NCBI RefSeq assembly: GCF_004011695.2
Contig: NC_082406.1
Location: forward strand, 1,054,001-1,118,000
Direction of reading: 5' to 3'
From: Ascochyta rabiei
Lineage: Eukaryota > Ascomycota > Dothideomycetes > Pleosporales > Didymellaceae
DNA length: 64,000 bases
Position numbers and translations under genes: made by a program
The notes under the pieces: generated by a model
What the model was told of the DNA's origin: nothing
The model's input: the letters and a program-made list of their open reading frames with translations, nothing else
Database searches by the model: none
Part shown: positions 21,301-33,869 of the stretch, piece after piece
Layout: every line of letters starts with the position of its first letter
Position numbering within the stretch: the first letter of the stretch is position 1

Positions 21301-22646
21301 TTCAGGATGGCCATCTCGGTGTTGATGAGGACGGTGGTGTTGTCCCAGGCGATGACGGCGTCACAGGCGTCGTGGTAGGCAGGCGAGGCGGCCCTGGGAT
21401 AGGCAGCCTCGAGGGCCTGGCGGGTAGGGTAGGCGCTCTCGATCTTCTCGATCTTCTTGACAACGTCCTGGACCTGCTGCTGGGGCGTCTGGCCGGCCTC
21501 GGTGGCGCCCTCGACCTCGAAGGAGATGATGGTCTCGAGCAGCGTCTTGATCTTGCCGCGGGCGTCGTCGACGATGCGGCGCTGGGCCTGCAGCGAGCGG
21601 CCGCAGACGCGGGCGCGGATGCCCATCCAGATCTCGGCCTTGAGGGTGCTGTCGCCCTGCTGCTCGGTACTGCCAATCAGGCGCTTCTTCTCCTGCTTGA
21701 CGACGTCGCCGGTGAGGACGCTGGCGAGCATGGAATGCCACTCGAGGCGCTCGCGGTTCTCGGGGATCTTGAGCTCCTCGATGGAGGGCTGCATGTCGTC
21801 GTTGCCGTAGTACAGCAGCGTCTCCTGGTCGTAGGGGTCGTTCTCGGCGTAGTCTGCGGTCGAGGGCGACTCGTCGTCGGTGCCGCTGTCGGTGCTGTAG
21901 CCCAGGCTCGGGGTGCGCATGGCCGGGTCGAAGGCGTAGCCATCCTGCTCGTCGCCCTGGGTGATGCGCTGGACGTAGGCCTTCTCCTGGGCGCGGTAGT
22001 CGGCGTTGGGGTTGGGGTTGCGGCGCGAGCGCGTGGCCGAGTTGTTGCGGCCGCGGTGCGAGGCGGTGGTGTTGAGCGAGAACTGCTGCGGACGGCGGGC
22101 GGGGTTGTAGGCGTTGGAGGGCGTGCGGACGGCGCCAGGGCGGGGGGTGCGGGCAGCAGAGGCGGCGCTGGCGTGAGGGGTGTGGGCGCTGTGCTGGGCG
22201 CTGTGCTGCTGATGGGCGCCCGGCGGCGGCAGGTCGGCCGTCATGATGCGGATGCTGCGGGTGCCCTGGGGGTTCTGGGTGCTGTAGCTGTAGGGCAGCG
22301 GAGGCAGCTCGTCGGCGCCGCTGCTCATGGGTTGCACGGGCGGCGCAAATTGATACTGGCCCTCGTCCATGGGCAGCCCGCCAAGGCTCGCGTTGCCCGC
22401 GTCGGCCTCGTGCACGTAGTCCGAGTCGAAGGAGCCGTCAGTTGAGCTCGAGCTCATGCGCTCCGGCGGCGCGGGCGCGTTGACCACGACGGGCTTGGGC
22501 GAGCTCATCTTGTCGTCGGCGGCCAGCAGCGGGTTGTTGCGAGCGACGTTGAAGTGCACCCTGGCCGGGGGCGAGGACGAGGCCATGGTGATGCGGGTGC
22601 CCTCTGCCTCTGGTTGGCTGGCCTGCTGGTTCCGCGGTCCGCGCAA
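18367..22646 (-). CDS. MAP kinase kinase kinase of the HOG pathway, Ssk2/SskB/Wis4 type
   Basis: Serine/threonine kinase that passes osmotic and oxidative stress signals from the SskA response regulator to Pbs2 and Hog1. Two exons: 22646-18941 and 18893-18367; the intron is 18940-18894 (GTATGT...CTAAC...CAG). The join restores the catalytic loop HRDIKPEN. Total 1,410 aa, normal for the family. A disordered N-terminal part (about 300 aa, rich in Ser/Pro/Ala) is followed by the large helical regulatory region of Ssk2 proteins. The C-terminal kinase domain (from about 1,108) has GQFVGGGTFGSVYAA (P-loop), AVKEI, VDFGAAK (DFG), GTPMYMSPEV and DIWSLGCVILEM. A Met 19 codons downstream (MASSSPPARVHFN) is an equally plausible start. 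Confidence 0.93.
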
Positions 22647-23391
22647 CGAGTCCAGCCGCTTTCTTCTTTCTTCTTTCGTCTTTCGTCTTTCTTCTCTGCT
22701 TATTACACGGTACGCCTGCCTGCACGAACAGGGGCACTGCAGTCAACAAGTGTGTCGACGTCCGCCGCGCATTCGCTGCTGATAGACGAGCTTCTCTCTA
22801 GCGTCTGCACGCTTCCCATGGCCTCTTTCATCGGCCGATGTGAGCAGCTAGGCCACTGAGCCACCGAGCCTGCGAGCCACAGGTGGCGAATGCGCGCCAT
22901 CTGCAACAGGCCTAGCCCATCCAGGCCTGCACCGAACCTCCGCGACCTGTCCTTGCACGGCGCCTGAACAGTTTGAACGCAGCTCCAGAGTCCTCCAGAG
23001 TCCAGCGTCTCGGGATCGCCGCCAGGATGCCGCTCTCCAGCCTGCTCTGAGCCCCTGTACCAACGAGTCCAGAGCTCTTCTCGCAGGCGCCTGCAGCCTG
23101 CAGCTCGGCACTTTGCAGCCATGACACAATCTGACTTCTAACAAAGGACCATGTGAGCTGTCGAGACACAAAGAGTGAAACTCTGTGCAAATCGAGCATG
23201 GCAAAGCAAGGCTCGCGAGTCCAGGATAGAGAGCAAGAGCAAGGACGATAGTATACTATTCTCATTCTCATTCAACACCGATAACCAAAACCGTGCCAGA
23301 CTCCGCGCTAATCCAACAACGCTCAACTCGACTAAAAAACAGTGTCGTGTGAACACTTGCTGGTCGTTGGCATACATGTCTATGCCACGAC
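22647..23391. other. Intergenic, MAPKKK promoter and Dna2 3' flank
   Basis: Open frames here are short and overlap on both strands without motifs. The TTCTTTC-type repeats near 22660-22690 are in the MAPKKK leader. Confidence 0.5.
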
Positions 23392-26300
23392 TCAAAGAAG
23401 CTCCTCGTAGATGTTCCTTAACACGGCTCGTCCGTCCAGGACCCCCTTTTTGCCTGCCATGACCACCTTGCCTGGGACCTTGGTCTCAGGATATCTCTTC
23501 TTCCTCAGGCTCCTTGCGTTGGCACCGTGGGTCGAACTCGTAATATCACCCAGCGCCTTCCTCTTCTTGCTCGGACTGGCATCGGGGCTTGTCATTGCAG
23601 CATTCGCCCTCGAGCTGTGTGGCTGACTGGCTTTGACCGGCGATTTGCCCGTCTGACTGAGTCCTTCGTCGAAAGCATGGCTATCCAACATGTCGCTCTG
23701 TAGGTCGAGAACCCAGCCCTTTTCGCGACACAGCCCGACCATGTCGCGCAGCAGCTCGTTGCCAGAGAGTGTCTTCTCGCTACCCAGAATCACGAGCTTG
23801 CTCCGCGCACGTGTGAGCGCGACGTTGACTCTGCGGCGGTCCTTGAGTAGATCACCGACTGTGCCTGTTTCGTTGCTGCGCACGCACGACACAAGGATAA
23901 CTTCTTTGTCACGGCCCTGGAACTTGTCCGCTGTATGCAGTTCCACTGCAGGTGCTGCGGCTGCAGCAACAGGCGCGACGCGCTCCGAGGACTGGGTTTG
24001 CGCGTGTGTGGATGAGAGGCTGGTGCGCAGCAGTGCGAGCTGCGAGCGGTAAAAGGCTATGATGCCTATCTCGGACGCCGACACGCCAAGGCTGAGAAGC
24101 GAGATGGTGAGCTGGGTGATCAGACGGGCCTCGAGGGTGTTGATGATGCGGGAGCCGGATTGGGATTCGAGACAGGCAGAGATCGGGTCCGTGTTGATGA
24201 AGACTACTGGCTGGTCGGGCGAGAGAGAGCGAGAGAGCCAGCAGACGGGGGACTGTGGGCCCGGACACTGAGTGACCGCGGCTGAGCGAGGTGCGAGTGC
24301 CTGCCGGTGATGTGCACCAAGACCAGATGGTTTGGGCAGAGCGAGTCTTCGAGAGGCGACGCTTGGTGTGCCACACTTCAAACGACCGGAGTAGATAAAA
24401 GTGTTTGACAGGAGCATGACCTCGGCGCACATACGGTACTGATGCTCCAGGCTGACAACAGCTTGCGGATGTGACTCACACAGGAGCTTGAAGAGCGAAA
24501 CGTCCAGACCGCCCTCTATAGCTTCTTTGTTCTGGACCAATGGAGGCAGCTGATAGTGATCGCCAACAAGAATAAACTTTTGCGACATGCGGATTGGTCC
24601 CAGACAGACGGGCAGCGTGATCTGAGAGGCTTCGTCAACGATGCAGTAGTCAAAGATGCGGCGACTGAAGAGCGGATGATTGATCGTGAGACATGTGGTA
24701 GCCACGACCGGCGGTTCCATCCAAGACTTCTCGAGCTCCTCAACACTGTCTTTGGGCTCCGCTACCAGCGTCGCAAACCCACGAACTTCAGGGTGGATCT
24801 TTGCCGTTGCTCCCAGGCGGAGGATGCCGATATCGTCATCGCGAATCTTGAGCAGGATATTGTCGACCGCGGTATGGGTGTAAGAAGTAAGGAGAACGCT
24901 CTTGCCCTTCGCGACGAGAGTCCGGATGATGTGGGCAATAGTAGTCGTTTTGCCCGTGCCAGGCATACCCAAAACCAGAGCATAGTCCTTGGCAGACATG
25001 ACCTTGGCCACGGCAGCTTTTTGGTCCAAGTTCATCGACAGCTGCGACGATTGCGGAAGCTCGACAGCACTCAGAACCGGATGGAATACAGGTTTTCGTC
25101 CATCGACAATCAAGGCACGAAGATCTCGAGCTTTGTAGACGTTGTCATCCATGATCTGTATGAGGTTGTTGCGCGCTGCCGCCATACCGTTGCTGAACTC
25201 ATCCTTATCCAATCGATACAGCACCGGTTCTTCGTCGACCTCGTATTCAGCTGCAGGCTCGCCCTCCTTAGTGACCTCCATGATGCCGGCGAAAGTCTGG
25301 TTGCTGTGGGCGTCGAAGCCGGGGAGTTTTGTACGAGAATTGTGCAAGCGTCTGTCAACGGCGACCGTAATCCGTCGCTTTCGGACGTTCGTGACGTAAC
25401 CGTTCGCCAGTGCGAAGTGACCTTGCTCATCCGATACTACCACAGGTTCTCCAACAGTAAGCTGGGACTCAGTAAAGGAGAACCCTGGCGTGGAGTGTTG
25501 CTTGACGAAAGTGTAGCTGTATCGATTGATCTTCTGCCCGAGCTTCTCTTCTTGTCCTGAGCCGGGCTCTAGGATGACATTTGAAAAACAACGTCCTAGC
25601 TTCTCACGCTCGATGCTTAACATCGTCCATAGTTCCCGTCGGAACTTCATCATGTCTGTCTCCTCTTTGGTGAGCAACATGTCCCACTTCTTCATGAAGT
25701 CGCTGTCTGTGGGTTTCAGCGACTTAACAAGGTCATCGTACTTCTGCTTCGCTTTCTTGTTCAGTCGCTCACCCTCACCGTCCTCAACTAGCTTGTTGTA
25801 GAGGAAACATGACTCTTGAGCATAGCAATTGCCACACTTGAAGTCTTCTTTGAGCATTGGCGGCAATTCGATGCGATCTCGCACGTAGCATGCTAGTTCG
25901 TTGCGCTGGATGATCATATGGATGATATCATTTCGAACAGCGGGAATGCGGATAATGGCTGATGTTTCGAGGTAGTACAACATTCCGTATGCAATATCAA
26001 CATCTACACGGGTCAGTGTTATCGAGAAGGTAAGGGCTAAACATACCGTATCGGTTGGAGAGCAGCAAATTATACAAGGCTGTTTGAACAGAATGTGCAC
26101 TGTTTGACGAGTTCTTTCCTGTCTTGACTTCGAAAGGAACGGTCAGAGTGCGCTCGCCTTGATCATCTCGCATAGTCACTTGTACTGTTGCGTCGATGTT
26201 CCCCTTCAATCCATACATCGGCGACCACACATGCTCTTCAACATCGAGGAGTTTGTTGATGCTCATTGTCGACTGGGGTCCGTTGCGGTGCTGCACAACG

Positions 26301-28509
26301 CCATCGGCGCAAGGCTTGGCGCGAATGAAGATCTCGGCCCAGGCTTGCATTTCCGGCAACTTGCTGGTCATGTGCTCCTTGACCTCATTGCAGGTCGAGT
26401 TGATCTCAAGAATAGTCTCGAACTTGCTTGGAAGGAGCCTGTCAATCGTCGACAGCAAGAAGTCTGTGTCCCATTGATTCACTTTCAAGGCTTCTTGGAA
26501 AAGCTCGTGAAGAAGTGTTCCATATAGCATCGGCGCGTTTGCCCTACTGGTAGCCTTGATCCGGTCCTGCAGCACTGCTCGTCTCAAACAGCCATAGGAG
26601 TCTGCAACAACAGTAGCCGAGATCAAATGATCTGGGTGCAGAACCAGCATGTTGTGGTGATCATCGACGACGCATTGCCCATTCGATGAGAACGACCCAA
26701 TGACATGAACGTAGGCACCTACGGTACATGGTGTGTCGTACCAGGCTTGTCGTAGGGATATTTGTTTTGATATTCTTGTTTTTTCCTCGTCGACCAACAA
26801 AATCTGCCGATGTGTTAGCTAGCCAAGGTATGACTGTGTCACACTACGTACCTTCTCAGGCCTTTGTTGACCTCTCTCGACGGGGTACGAGCCTTCAATC
26901 ACCTGCTTGATGAGGTACCGTTGAATGGCCCGAGTATCCTGTTGGCTCTTACAAACTTAGTCATACAGATTCATTACGGGTAATAGCGTGTTCTACATAC
27001 ATTATTCGTCGCTGGCGTTTGAGTGGCTGCTACTTCTGCAGCGGCAAACTCATCAGGGTCTATCTCATCCCCAAAATCATCAGAGTCATCATTAACCAGA
27101 TCAACAACCGGTGCAGCGCTGACTGCGGGTGCAACCTCTGGCAGAACCTCAGACAGATCCCCAGACAGATCATTGAGCTGTGCTGGTGATTCCAGCGGCC
27201 TATCATCGAACAGAGATGCCACCTGCTCAAGGTCTGCAGCAAACACATCATCGTCGTCCTCTATTCCAAACTCGTCCTCGCTATCGGCGTAGACCAGAGG
27301 TGCTGCAACGAGTGATGATACAGGCCGTGTTACAGGCTCTGCTGGTATCGAAGCATGTCTCTGTGATCGTGGCGACACCTCAGTCTCGAGGGTACCGACA
27401 TTGACCGCATCAGCCATGTCGGTATCGAAGTCAACCTCGCCAAAGTCATCAGACGACGCAGAAGACTGCCGTTGCTCCGTAGCCCGTTGCAGACCAGCGT
27501 CATCTTCTGGAAAATCTTGATCATCGAGAGTGTCTGCCGCTTCGAGTTTGTAGTTCTCAGCTTGCATGGTTTCAGGTGCGTCTTCTTCAGCGGCTTCCCT
27601 CGGTGTATGTCTTTTGAGGGGAGATTCGGGAAACTCGATCAGTCCCTCCCCAGCGTCGGGGGGCGGAGAAGAGCTGGACGGTAGCTGTGCCTGCGAGTTC
27701 GAGATGGACTCCTTCATTCTCTGAACAATGCTGGCAAGGTTCGATGTCGGTGCGTGCCCTTGCATCACGCTGTCAGAACTCGGAGCAGCGGCAAACACGT
27801 CCTCGGCATCGTCTGGTTGATCACCGTGAAAGACGCCGTGTGTTCTGCGCTTCTTCCTCGTCGAAGCAGGGAATTCAACGCCACAGCTTGCCCAGCGCCG
27901 AAGTCCATTGACACTGCCAGCAGCAGCAGCAGCGGATCGAGGCGACGATTCGTTAATGAGGTGCGCAAAAGACACGGTCTTGTTCACGGTTGGTGTTCCT
28001 TTGTTGCTCGTGTACCGCGACCAGAGCTCCGTCGCAGGGTCAGCCTGGGGTGTTGTGAGGCCTGCCTTGAACGCATGCAGCCTTGGCTCTTCCTGTGACG
28101 GCCCAGCCGGGGAAGAGCTGCGGGCACGTTTCTTGTTCTTGCGCAGTACAGGTGTGTTGACTGGCTGCGACCCCCGCCAATACAGCTGCTCCTCAGGCGA
28201 TAGAACTGCATGCGCCGCGTGTCTGGACGTGTCGTCGATGTTGCCTACCAGATCGGCCAGTGGCAGTCTGGCGCCCGGTGTCGAGGGTGGCGGAAAGGTC
28301 TTGTTCTGGGGCAGTCGCGGTGTCTCGAAGGCGTTTTCAATGTCTCTAATGACCTTTGACGTCTTAGGCGTCTCCTTCGCCGTCGACGCCTTGTCCGGTG
28401 CAGCGGCCCGGTTCTCCTTCTCGGCCTCGCGCTCCTTTGCAGTGTCGAGGGGCAGCGTGTCGTCAAACTGGAATGCCTTTAGCTTCGTGCGCGTCTGGGT
28501 CGAGGGCAT
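23392..28509 (-). CDS. DNA2: DNA replication ATP-dependent helicase/nuclease Dna2
   Basis: Nuclear helicase-nuclease for Okazaki-flap processing and DNA-end resection. Four exons: 28509-27001, 26938-26852, 26803-26047, 26003-23392. All joins are in phase and give 1,654 aa. Start chosen at MPSTQTRTKLKAFQF; an in-frame Met at 28740 precedes it but lies beyond a low-quality stretch. The N-terminal ~500 aa is acidic and disordered. The RecB-like nuclease has GNIDATVQV and PFEVKTGK. The iron-sulphur cysteines are visible (C604 in YGCLRR; C841, C844, C850 in CGNCYAQESC). SF1 helicase motifs: GMPGTGKTTT (about 1,130), VDEASQITLP, GDHYQLPP, EHQYRM, DKFQGRDKE and VALTRARSKL. Confidence 0.95.
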
Positions 28510-29213
28510 GATAGGCGGGCCGGTTACGACGTGCCGCGCCACAGGAGCCCTGTCGCTATGCTGGTGGGGGGAGGGTGGAGCGTTGCGTTGGCGGTGCCAT
28601 TGGCCTCTGGCGTGCTGGAAAGACGGTGTGAGTGAAAGGCGAGAGGGATACGAGTCAGCAGCGGTCAACGTACCTTGGCCCGTGGATCCTGGTCGAAGAA
28701 TGACTTCTGACGTGTGGACATGAGGACATGAGAAATGCATGCGTTGGAGCGTCTAGCGGCGAGTGGAGCTCCGGGAACGCGACACGCGACGCGACTGGCA
28801 CCCCTACGCGAACGCGAACCGAACTGCGGGCGGCGCAAGCAGAGTCACGTGCTCGGCTTTGGCCGGCGATATCGGTGTTGTTTGGATGGATGGAGAGCTA
28901 GGTAGCCGTCCGTGCATGTTAACGACTGCAGGTTGCAACGCAGTCGGCCAGGCGTTTGGACGAATACGGGGATTGCTGGGCTGCAAGGCGCCCACTCCTA
29001 CGGTCCTTGAACGGCAGACCTGGGCAAAAAGAGCCTTGTCTCCCTCACCAGCAATCTGTTGATCAACCTCGCGGACGGACGCGGGCCGTGAAGCTCGGAC
29101 GTGTTGGGATATCTTCCCCAGATCTTGTCCCACTCGCTCACTTGACCGCCAGCCGCTCCTTGCTCGCACTCCCCTCCTCCTTCTTGTCCTTTCCCTCAGC
29201 CGCCGCCAGCAAC
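28510..29213. promoter_or_regulatory. Divergent promoter shared by DNA2 and the oxodicarboxylate carrier
   Basis: 704-bp spacer between two divergent starts. It includes the ACGCGA cluster described separately and a C/T-rich stretch (29120-29200) just before the carrier start. Confidence 0.6.
28777..28817. promoter_or_regulatory. Cluster of five ACGCGA motifs upstream of DNA2
   Basis: ACGCGA occurs at 28777, 28784, 28789, 28806 and 28812, five copies in 41 bp, about 270-310 bp upstream of the DNA2 start. ACGCG is the core of the MCB element bound by MBF (Mbp1-Swi6 type), which drives G1/S genes in yeasts, and DNA2 is a replication gene. The density is seen; MBF control is inferred. Confidence 0.6.
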
Positions 29214-30584
29214 ATGTCTTCCCCCGATGCGAAGCCCCTGCCTTTCGTCTACCAGTTTGCGGCTGGTAAGTCTCAATTGCCGAATCTCGGTGAAGCTCCG
29301 ATGCGCCGGTGCGACGACTCACTGTGAATATTTGCTGTTTTTGCGGGCGTCGCATAGCACGCAATTGCACTCCAGAGGTGCAGCGCTGTTGCTCACGAGC
29401 TTCTCGGGTGCTACAATGAGCCATACAGGTGCTAACAGCTGACAGGTGCCGTGGCTGGTGTGTCAGAAGTGAGTGCGCATGCGATTAGAGGGTGCAGCTC
29501 TTCCCAGACCCAATATGCTAATGGAGCATGCGCATAGATCTTGATCATGTGAGTGTTTGCTGTGTTCACAAGACGCACAGAGCAATCGCTAACTTCTTTA
29601 TCAGGTACCCGCTGGACGTCGTCAAAACCAGGATGTGAGCGAGCACACGAGCGGCTGCGCATTGCCCTTTCTAACACTATATAGACAGCTTCAGACCGGA
29701 AAGGCCACGGGTGAGGATGCCTACAATGGTATGCTGGACTGCTTCCGCAAAATCGTGAAGAATGAAGGGTAGGCTTGAAGCCCTCGGTGCGCTCGGTAAT
29801 CATACTAACGCACAGCAGCGCCTCGAGGCTGTACCGCGGAATCAGTGCGCCTATTCTTATGGAGGCACCGAAGAGGTGAGGCTGCGCCAAGCATCAACCT
29901 CTTGACTAGAACGTGGTATTGACGTGAACCAGGGCCACGAAATTCGCCGCAAACGACTCGTGGGGTACCTTCTACCGCAACCTATTTGGCCAGGCCAAGA
30001 TGAACCAGTCTCTCTCCATTCTCACCGGTGCGACAGCCGGTGCGACCGAGGCCTTTGTTGTCGTTCCCTTCGAGCTCGTCAAGATCCGTCTCCAGGACAA
30101 GGCCCAGGCGCACAAGTACAACGGCATGGTGGACTGTGTCACCAAGATCGTCAAGCAGGAGGGCCCTCTCACCCTCTACCAGGGCCTCGAGTCGACCATG
30201 TGGCGCCACATTCTCTGGAACGCTGGGTACTTTGGCTGCATCTTCCAGGTTCGCGCTCTCCTGCCCGCAGCAAAAGACAAGAAGGGCCAGATCACCAACG
30301 ACCTGCTGTCTGGTGCCGTGGGTGGTACTGTCGGCACCATCCTGAACACTCCCATGGACGTTGTCAAATCGCGCATTCAAAACTCATCAAAGGTCGTAGG
30401 CACAGTGCCCAAATACAACTGGGCATTTCCCGCTCTCGGCACAGTTTTCCGCGAAGAGGGTTTCGGTGCCCTCTACAAGGGCTTCACACCCAAGGTGCTG
30501 AGATTGGGCCCAGGTGGTGGTATTCTGCTCGTTGTCTTCACTGGCGTCATGGACTTCTTCCGCAGCATGCGCGAGGGAAAGTAG
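29214..30584 (+). CDS. Mitochondrial 2-oxodicarboxylate carrier (Odc1/2-like)
   Basis: Inner-membrane SLC25 carrier that exchanges 2-oxoadipate or 2-oxoglutarate, linked to lysine metabolism. Seven exons: 29214-29265, 29446-29468, 29538-29548 (11 nt), 29605-29634, 29685-29768, 29819-29875, 29933-30584. Phases agree and give 302 aa, the usual size. Three repeats with carrier signatures are seen: MYPLDVVKTR, VPFELVKIRLQ and TPMDVVKSRIQ. The N-terminus is MSSPDAKPLPFVYQFAAG. FVYQF...GVSEILIMYPLD and EAPKRATKFAANDSWG are typical of fungal ODC carriers. The 5' half is split by six introns around tiny exons. Confidence 0.9.
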
Positions 30585-31619
30585 GTCCATGAAGACCGAG
30601 CATAGCGAGAAGTGATTGGGTCTTTGAGTGGGCGAACGGAATCCCCATCTCTTCCTGCGAGCATACCAGCGGCAATTTTTGGCAAACGAACCGTGGTTGT
30701 AACGCTGTTCTAGCAGTCCGACAAATACATTTATCCTTCAAAAGCACAAGCTTTTATTGTTTTGAGCATCTGTGACTGAGGTCTGACTACCGTGGCTGTG
30801 CATACTCGACTCCTAGGTAGGAGTCGTTGGTAGTGTGAGCCAGATCCTTCAATAGCTGGAAAGAAAAAAGACCTGTAGTCTTTTAAGCATCTGTACACTT
30901 AAAACATCTGCGAGCTACTCCAAATGCCTGCTGATATATGAGGAACGGACGCTTGTATCCGGATGACTCATGCAACGTGAGAGCCTTTTGCCGAGCAATC
31001 GTGACGTATGTATAGACATTGCACAGCAGCGTTTCAGCAGACATCTCGAACATCGTCGACGTCATGGCCTAGAACGTTGAACGCGTTGGCATTGAGTCAG
31101 AGAGCCACGCGAAGCACAAGATCAGCCTTACAAATAAATGCACCCTCAGCGAACCTTAAAAGACGCCGAACAATGCTTTTCATCACAATGCCATTCGCTC
31201 GTTTCGCATACTGCCGAGCCAGCCGAGCCATGCAGCGCTCTCTTTCGTCGATGTCAGATCGCCTTGTGCGCTAGCGCCGATCGCGTAGAGCCGCACCGTC
31301 ATTGACTTCACGATGACTGCAGATGATGCTGAATCGAGAAAATCTCATCGAGTCTCATCGAGTCTGTCCAGAAGAAATGTGTCAAGCTAAGCTTTTCACG
31401 GCCAAGGAAAGCTTGCTATCGCGCTTGATGCTCTTAATTCGCAACATTAGCCCAGGCATCCGCGGAACCTGAAATGGTAGCCTTTGTGGTAGTCGGTCAG
31501 GGATTGTCCGGAGTGTATGATGTCAGTGTCTGGACTATGATAAAAATGATAGCTGTGCTCCCTGCGGTGTACACGGTTGATATCTCGCATCCTCGCGTAC
31601 CACCCATCGGTCAGCAGTC
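30585..31619. other. Intergenic, about 1 kb, no gene recognised
   Basis: Short frames only. A short direct repeat (TCTCATCGAG) occurs near 31344-31365. It is otherwise the carrier 3' flank and the promoter of the MFS gene. Confidence 0.5.
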
Positions 31620-33451
31620 ATGGTGGCCGACCTCATTCGCGACTCGCCGTTCGGGCATATCGTGCGTCTTGTCACTCGCAACAAATGCTTCCAGTACCCG
31701 GAGGAAAACGATCCCAACCTCTGGAAGAAATACGTCAACCAGGAAAAGTCCGGCTACGTTGCACACCACGGCAACACATCACCACCTGAGGAGGAGGTCG
31801 AGGAACTGCAACGGGCCCGCGGAGTAAGAGAACGCGAGGGTTCAGAGAGCTCGAATACAGAAGTCGGTGACGACTATAACTATGCGAGTGGCGTGAGGAT
31901 AGACCAGGAGAAGGGCAAGGACCTGCATGTCATTGACTGGTATGGACCAGACGATCCACAGGTATGTCAGCTCTCCAAGTGCTAGCATATCATCACTGAC
32001 AGCCAGCAGAACCCGCGCAACTGGAGTCGAGGAAAGCGATTCTTTGTCACTTTTGAAATCTGTTTCCTCACCTTTTCCGTCTACATTGGTTCCGCCATCT
32101 ACACTCCCGGTCTCCAGGATGTCATGACTAGCTTCGGCGTCGCCCAGGTCCCGGCTACCTTGGGTCTGACCCTTTATGTCGCAGGATATGGACTTGGTAA
32201 GCACCTATCATACATCCACACAATGAAAGCGACTAATTCCTATGTGCAGGCCCAATCATCTGGTCTCCGTTGAGTGAAATCCCCCAAGTTGGACGGCTGT
32301 GGGTGTATATTGGAACACTGTTCATCTTCTGCTGCTTCCAGCTCCCCACTGTCTATTCAGTCAACTTTGGCATGCTCCTCGCATTCCGCTTCCTGACCGG
32401 CTTCTTCGGATCTCCCGCCTTGGCTACCGGGGGCGCCACCATCGCCGACATGTATCGACCGCAGAAGCAGGCCTACGGTCTCGCTGTCTGGGGTATTGGC
32501 GCCGTCTGCGGTCCTGTTGTGGGCCCCTTGATCGGTGGGTTTGCAGTCCAGTCTGGCGGCTCTGGCGTCCTCAAGGGCTGGAAATGGACCATCTGGGAGC
32601 TGTTGTGGTTGTCATCTTTCTGTCTTATTTTCCTGTTCTTCTTCCTGCCCGAGACCAGCTCCTCCAATATCCTGCACCGCCGCACCAAGCGCCTCCGCAA
32701 GCTTACCGGCAACGACAAGTTGACGTGCGAGTCGGACATGATATCTGCGGAGATGAAGCCCATGGATGTTGTGCAAATGTCTCTCCTCAAGCCCATCACG
32801 CTCAACTTCCAAGAGCCGATCGTCTTCCTCCTGAACTTGTACATTGCCCTCATCTACGGCCTACTGTACATCTGGTTCGAGTCGTTCCCGCTCGTCTTCA
32901 CTGGGCTGTACGGTTTCAACCTCGGTCTCGAAGGCGTCGCCTTCCTTGGCATCTTGGTCGGCACGCTGATCGCTGCCGTCATCCTCTTCACATGGCTCTA
33001 CATGTACCAGGAGAAGCAGTTTGACGAAAACGGCAACATCGCCCCAGAGAAGCGCCTGATCCCAGCCATGGTCGGGTGCTGGGGGGTCCCCATTTGCCTG
33101 TTCTGGTTCGGCTGGTCGTCTCGCGCGGACGTCCCATGGATCGTGCCGATCATCGGCACGGGCTTCTTCGGCATATCGGCCTTTACCCTCTTCAACGCCG
33201 TGCTGCCCTACCTCAGCGACGCCTATCCGGACAACGTCGCCAGCGTGCTGGCCGGCAACGACCTCATGCGTAGCGCGTTCGGCGCGGGCTTTCCCCTCTT
33301 CGCTAACGCAATGTACATGCGCCTCGGCATCGACTGGGCGAGTAGTCTGCTGGGCTTTTTGGGCATTGCGTTTATCCCGATTCCGTTCTTGTTGTACAAG
33401 TTCGGTAAACAGATCAGGCAGAAGAGCAAGAACGCTCGGAAGGACATTTGA
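31620..33451 (+). CDS. MFS multidrug transporter, DHA1 type (Flr1/CaMdr1-like)
   Basis: Plasma-membrane proton antiporter of the 12-TM DHA1 family, probably exporting toxic small molecules. Three exons: 31620-31961, 32010-32196, 32250-33451 (576 aa). The long soluble N-terminus (MVADLIRDSPFGHIVRL...) is typical of Flr1/Mdr1 relatives. The first helix follows the NPRNWS signature (NPRNWSRGKRFFVTFEICFL). Other motifs: YIGSAIYTPG, RFLTGFFGSPALATGGATIADM, then GPVVGPLIGGF (antiporter motif C), and late YPDNVASVLAGNDLMRS. The substrate is not predictable. Confidence 0.9.
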
Positions 33452-33869
33452 GGATGTGAGACGTGGGTGTGGAGGTGCATTGCTGCGTTGCTGCGTTTAG
33501 CGAAACCAACTAGTGTAATGTCTTTATTAGATGCTTGAGCGCTGCTGTATGAATAATACATGTCGACTTTACTTCCACTATCTTCTCCACTACATGCCGT
33601 CGTGCGTTTGATCCTGTATCAAGAGGAGACTGGCAATGAACAGATACACGACAGAGCTGACGAAGCCTCATATTTACAACGAACGCTATAGTCCAAAAAA
33701 AAGTCCACAAGCGAACTATCATTAGAGATGCAGGGCCTCCTATAGCGCATAAGAACAGGATAGTCCTAATGGCCCCTGTGTCAGTGCGTATTCAACGCTA
33801 CTGCATTCGTATGATTCTTGGTATAGAAAGTACATCGGCTCTCTCCAGAATAGATCGATTGACGTAAAT
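33452..33869. other. Convergent 3' flanks
   Basis: Space between the ends of the MFS gene (plus) and the carrier gene (minus). Nothing recognisable. Confidence 0.5.

Noticed and set aside
21078..22445. A 455-codon plus-strand frame opposite the MAPKKK
   Set aside because: Low-complexity Gly/Val/Ala product, a GC-rich antisense shadow of the real kinase gene.
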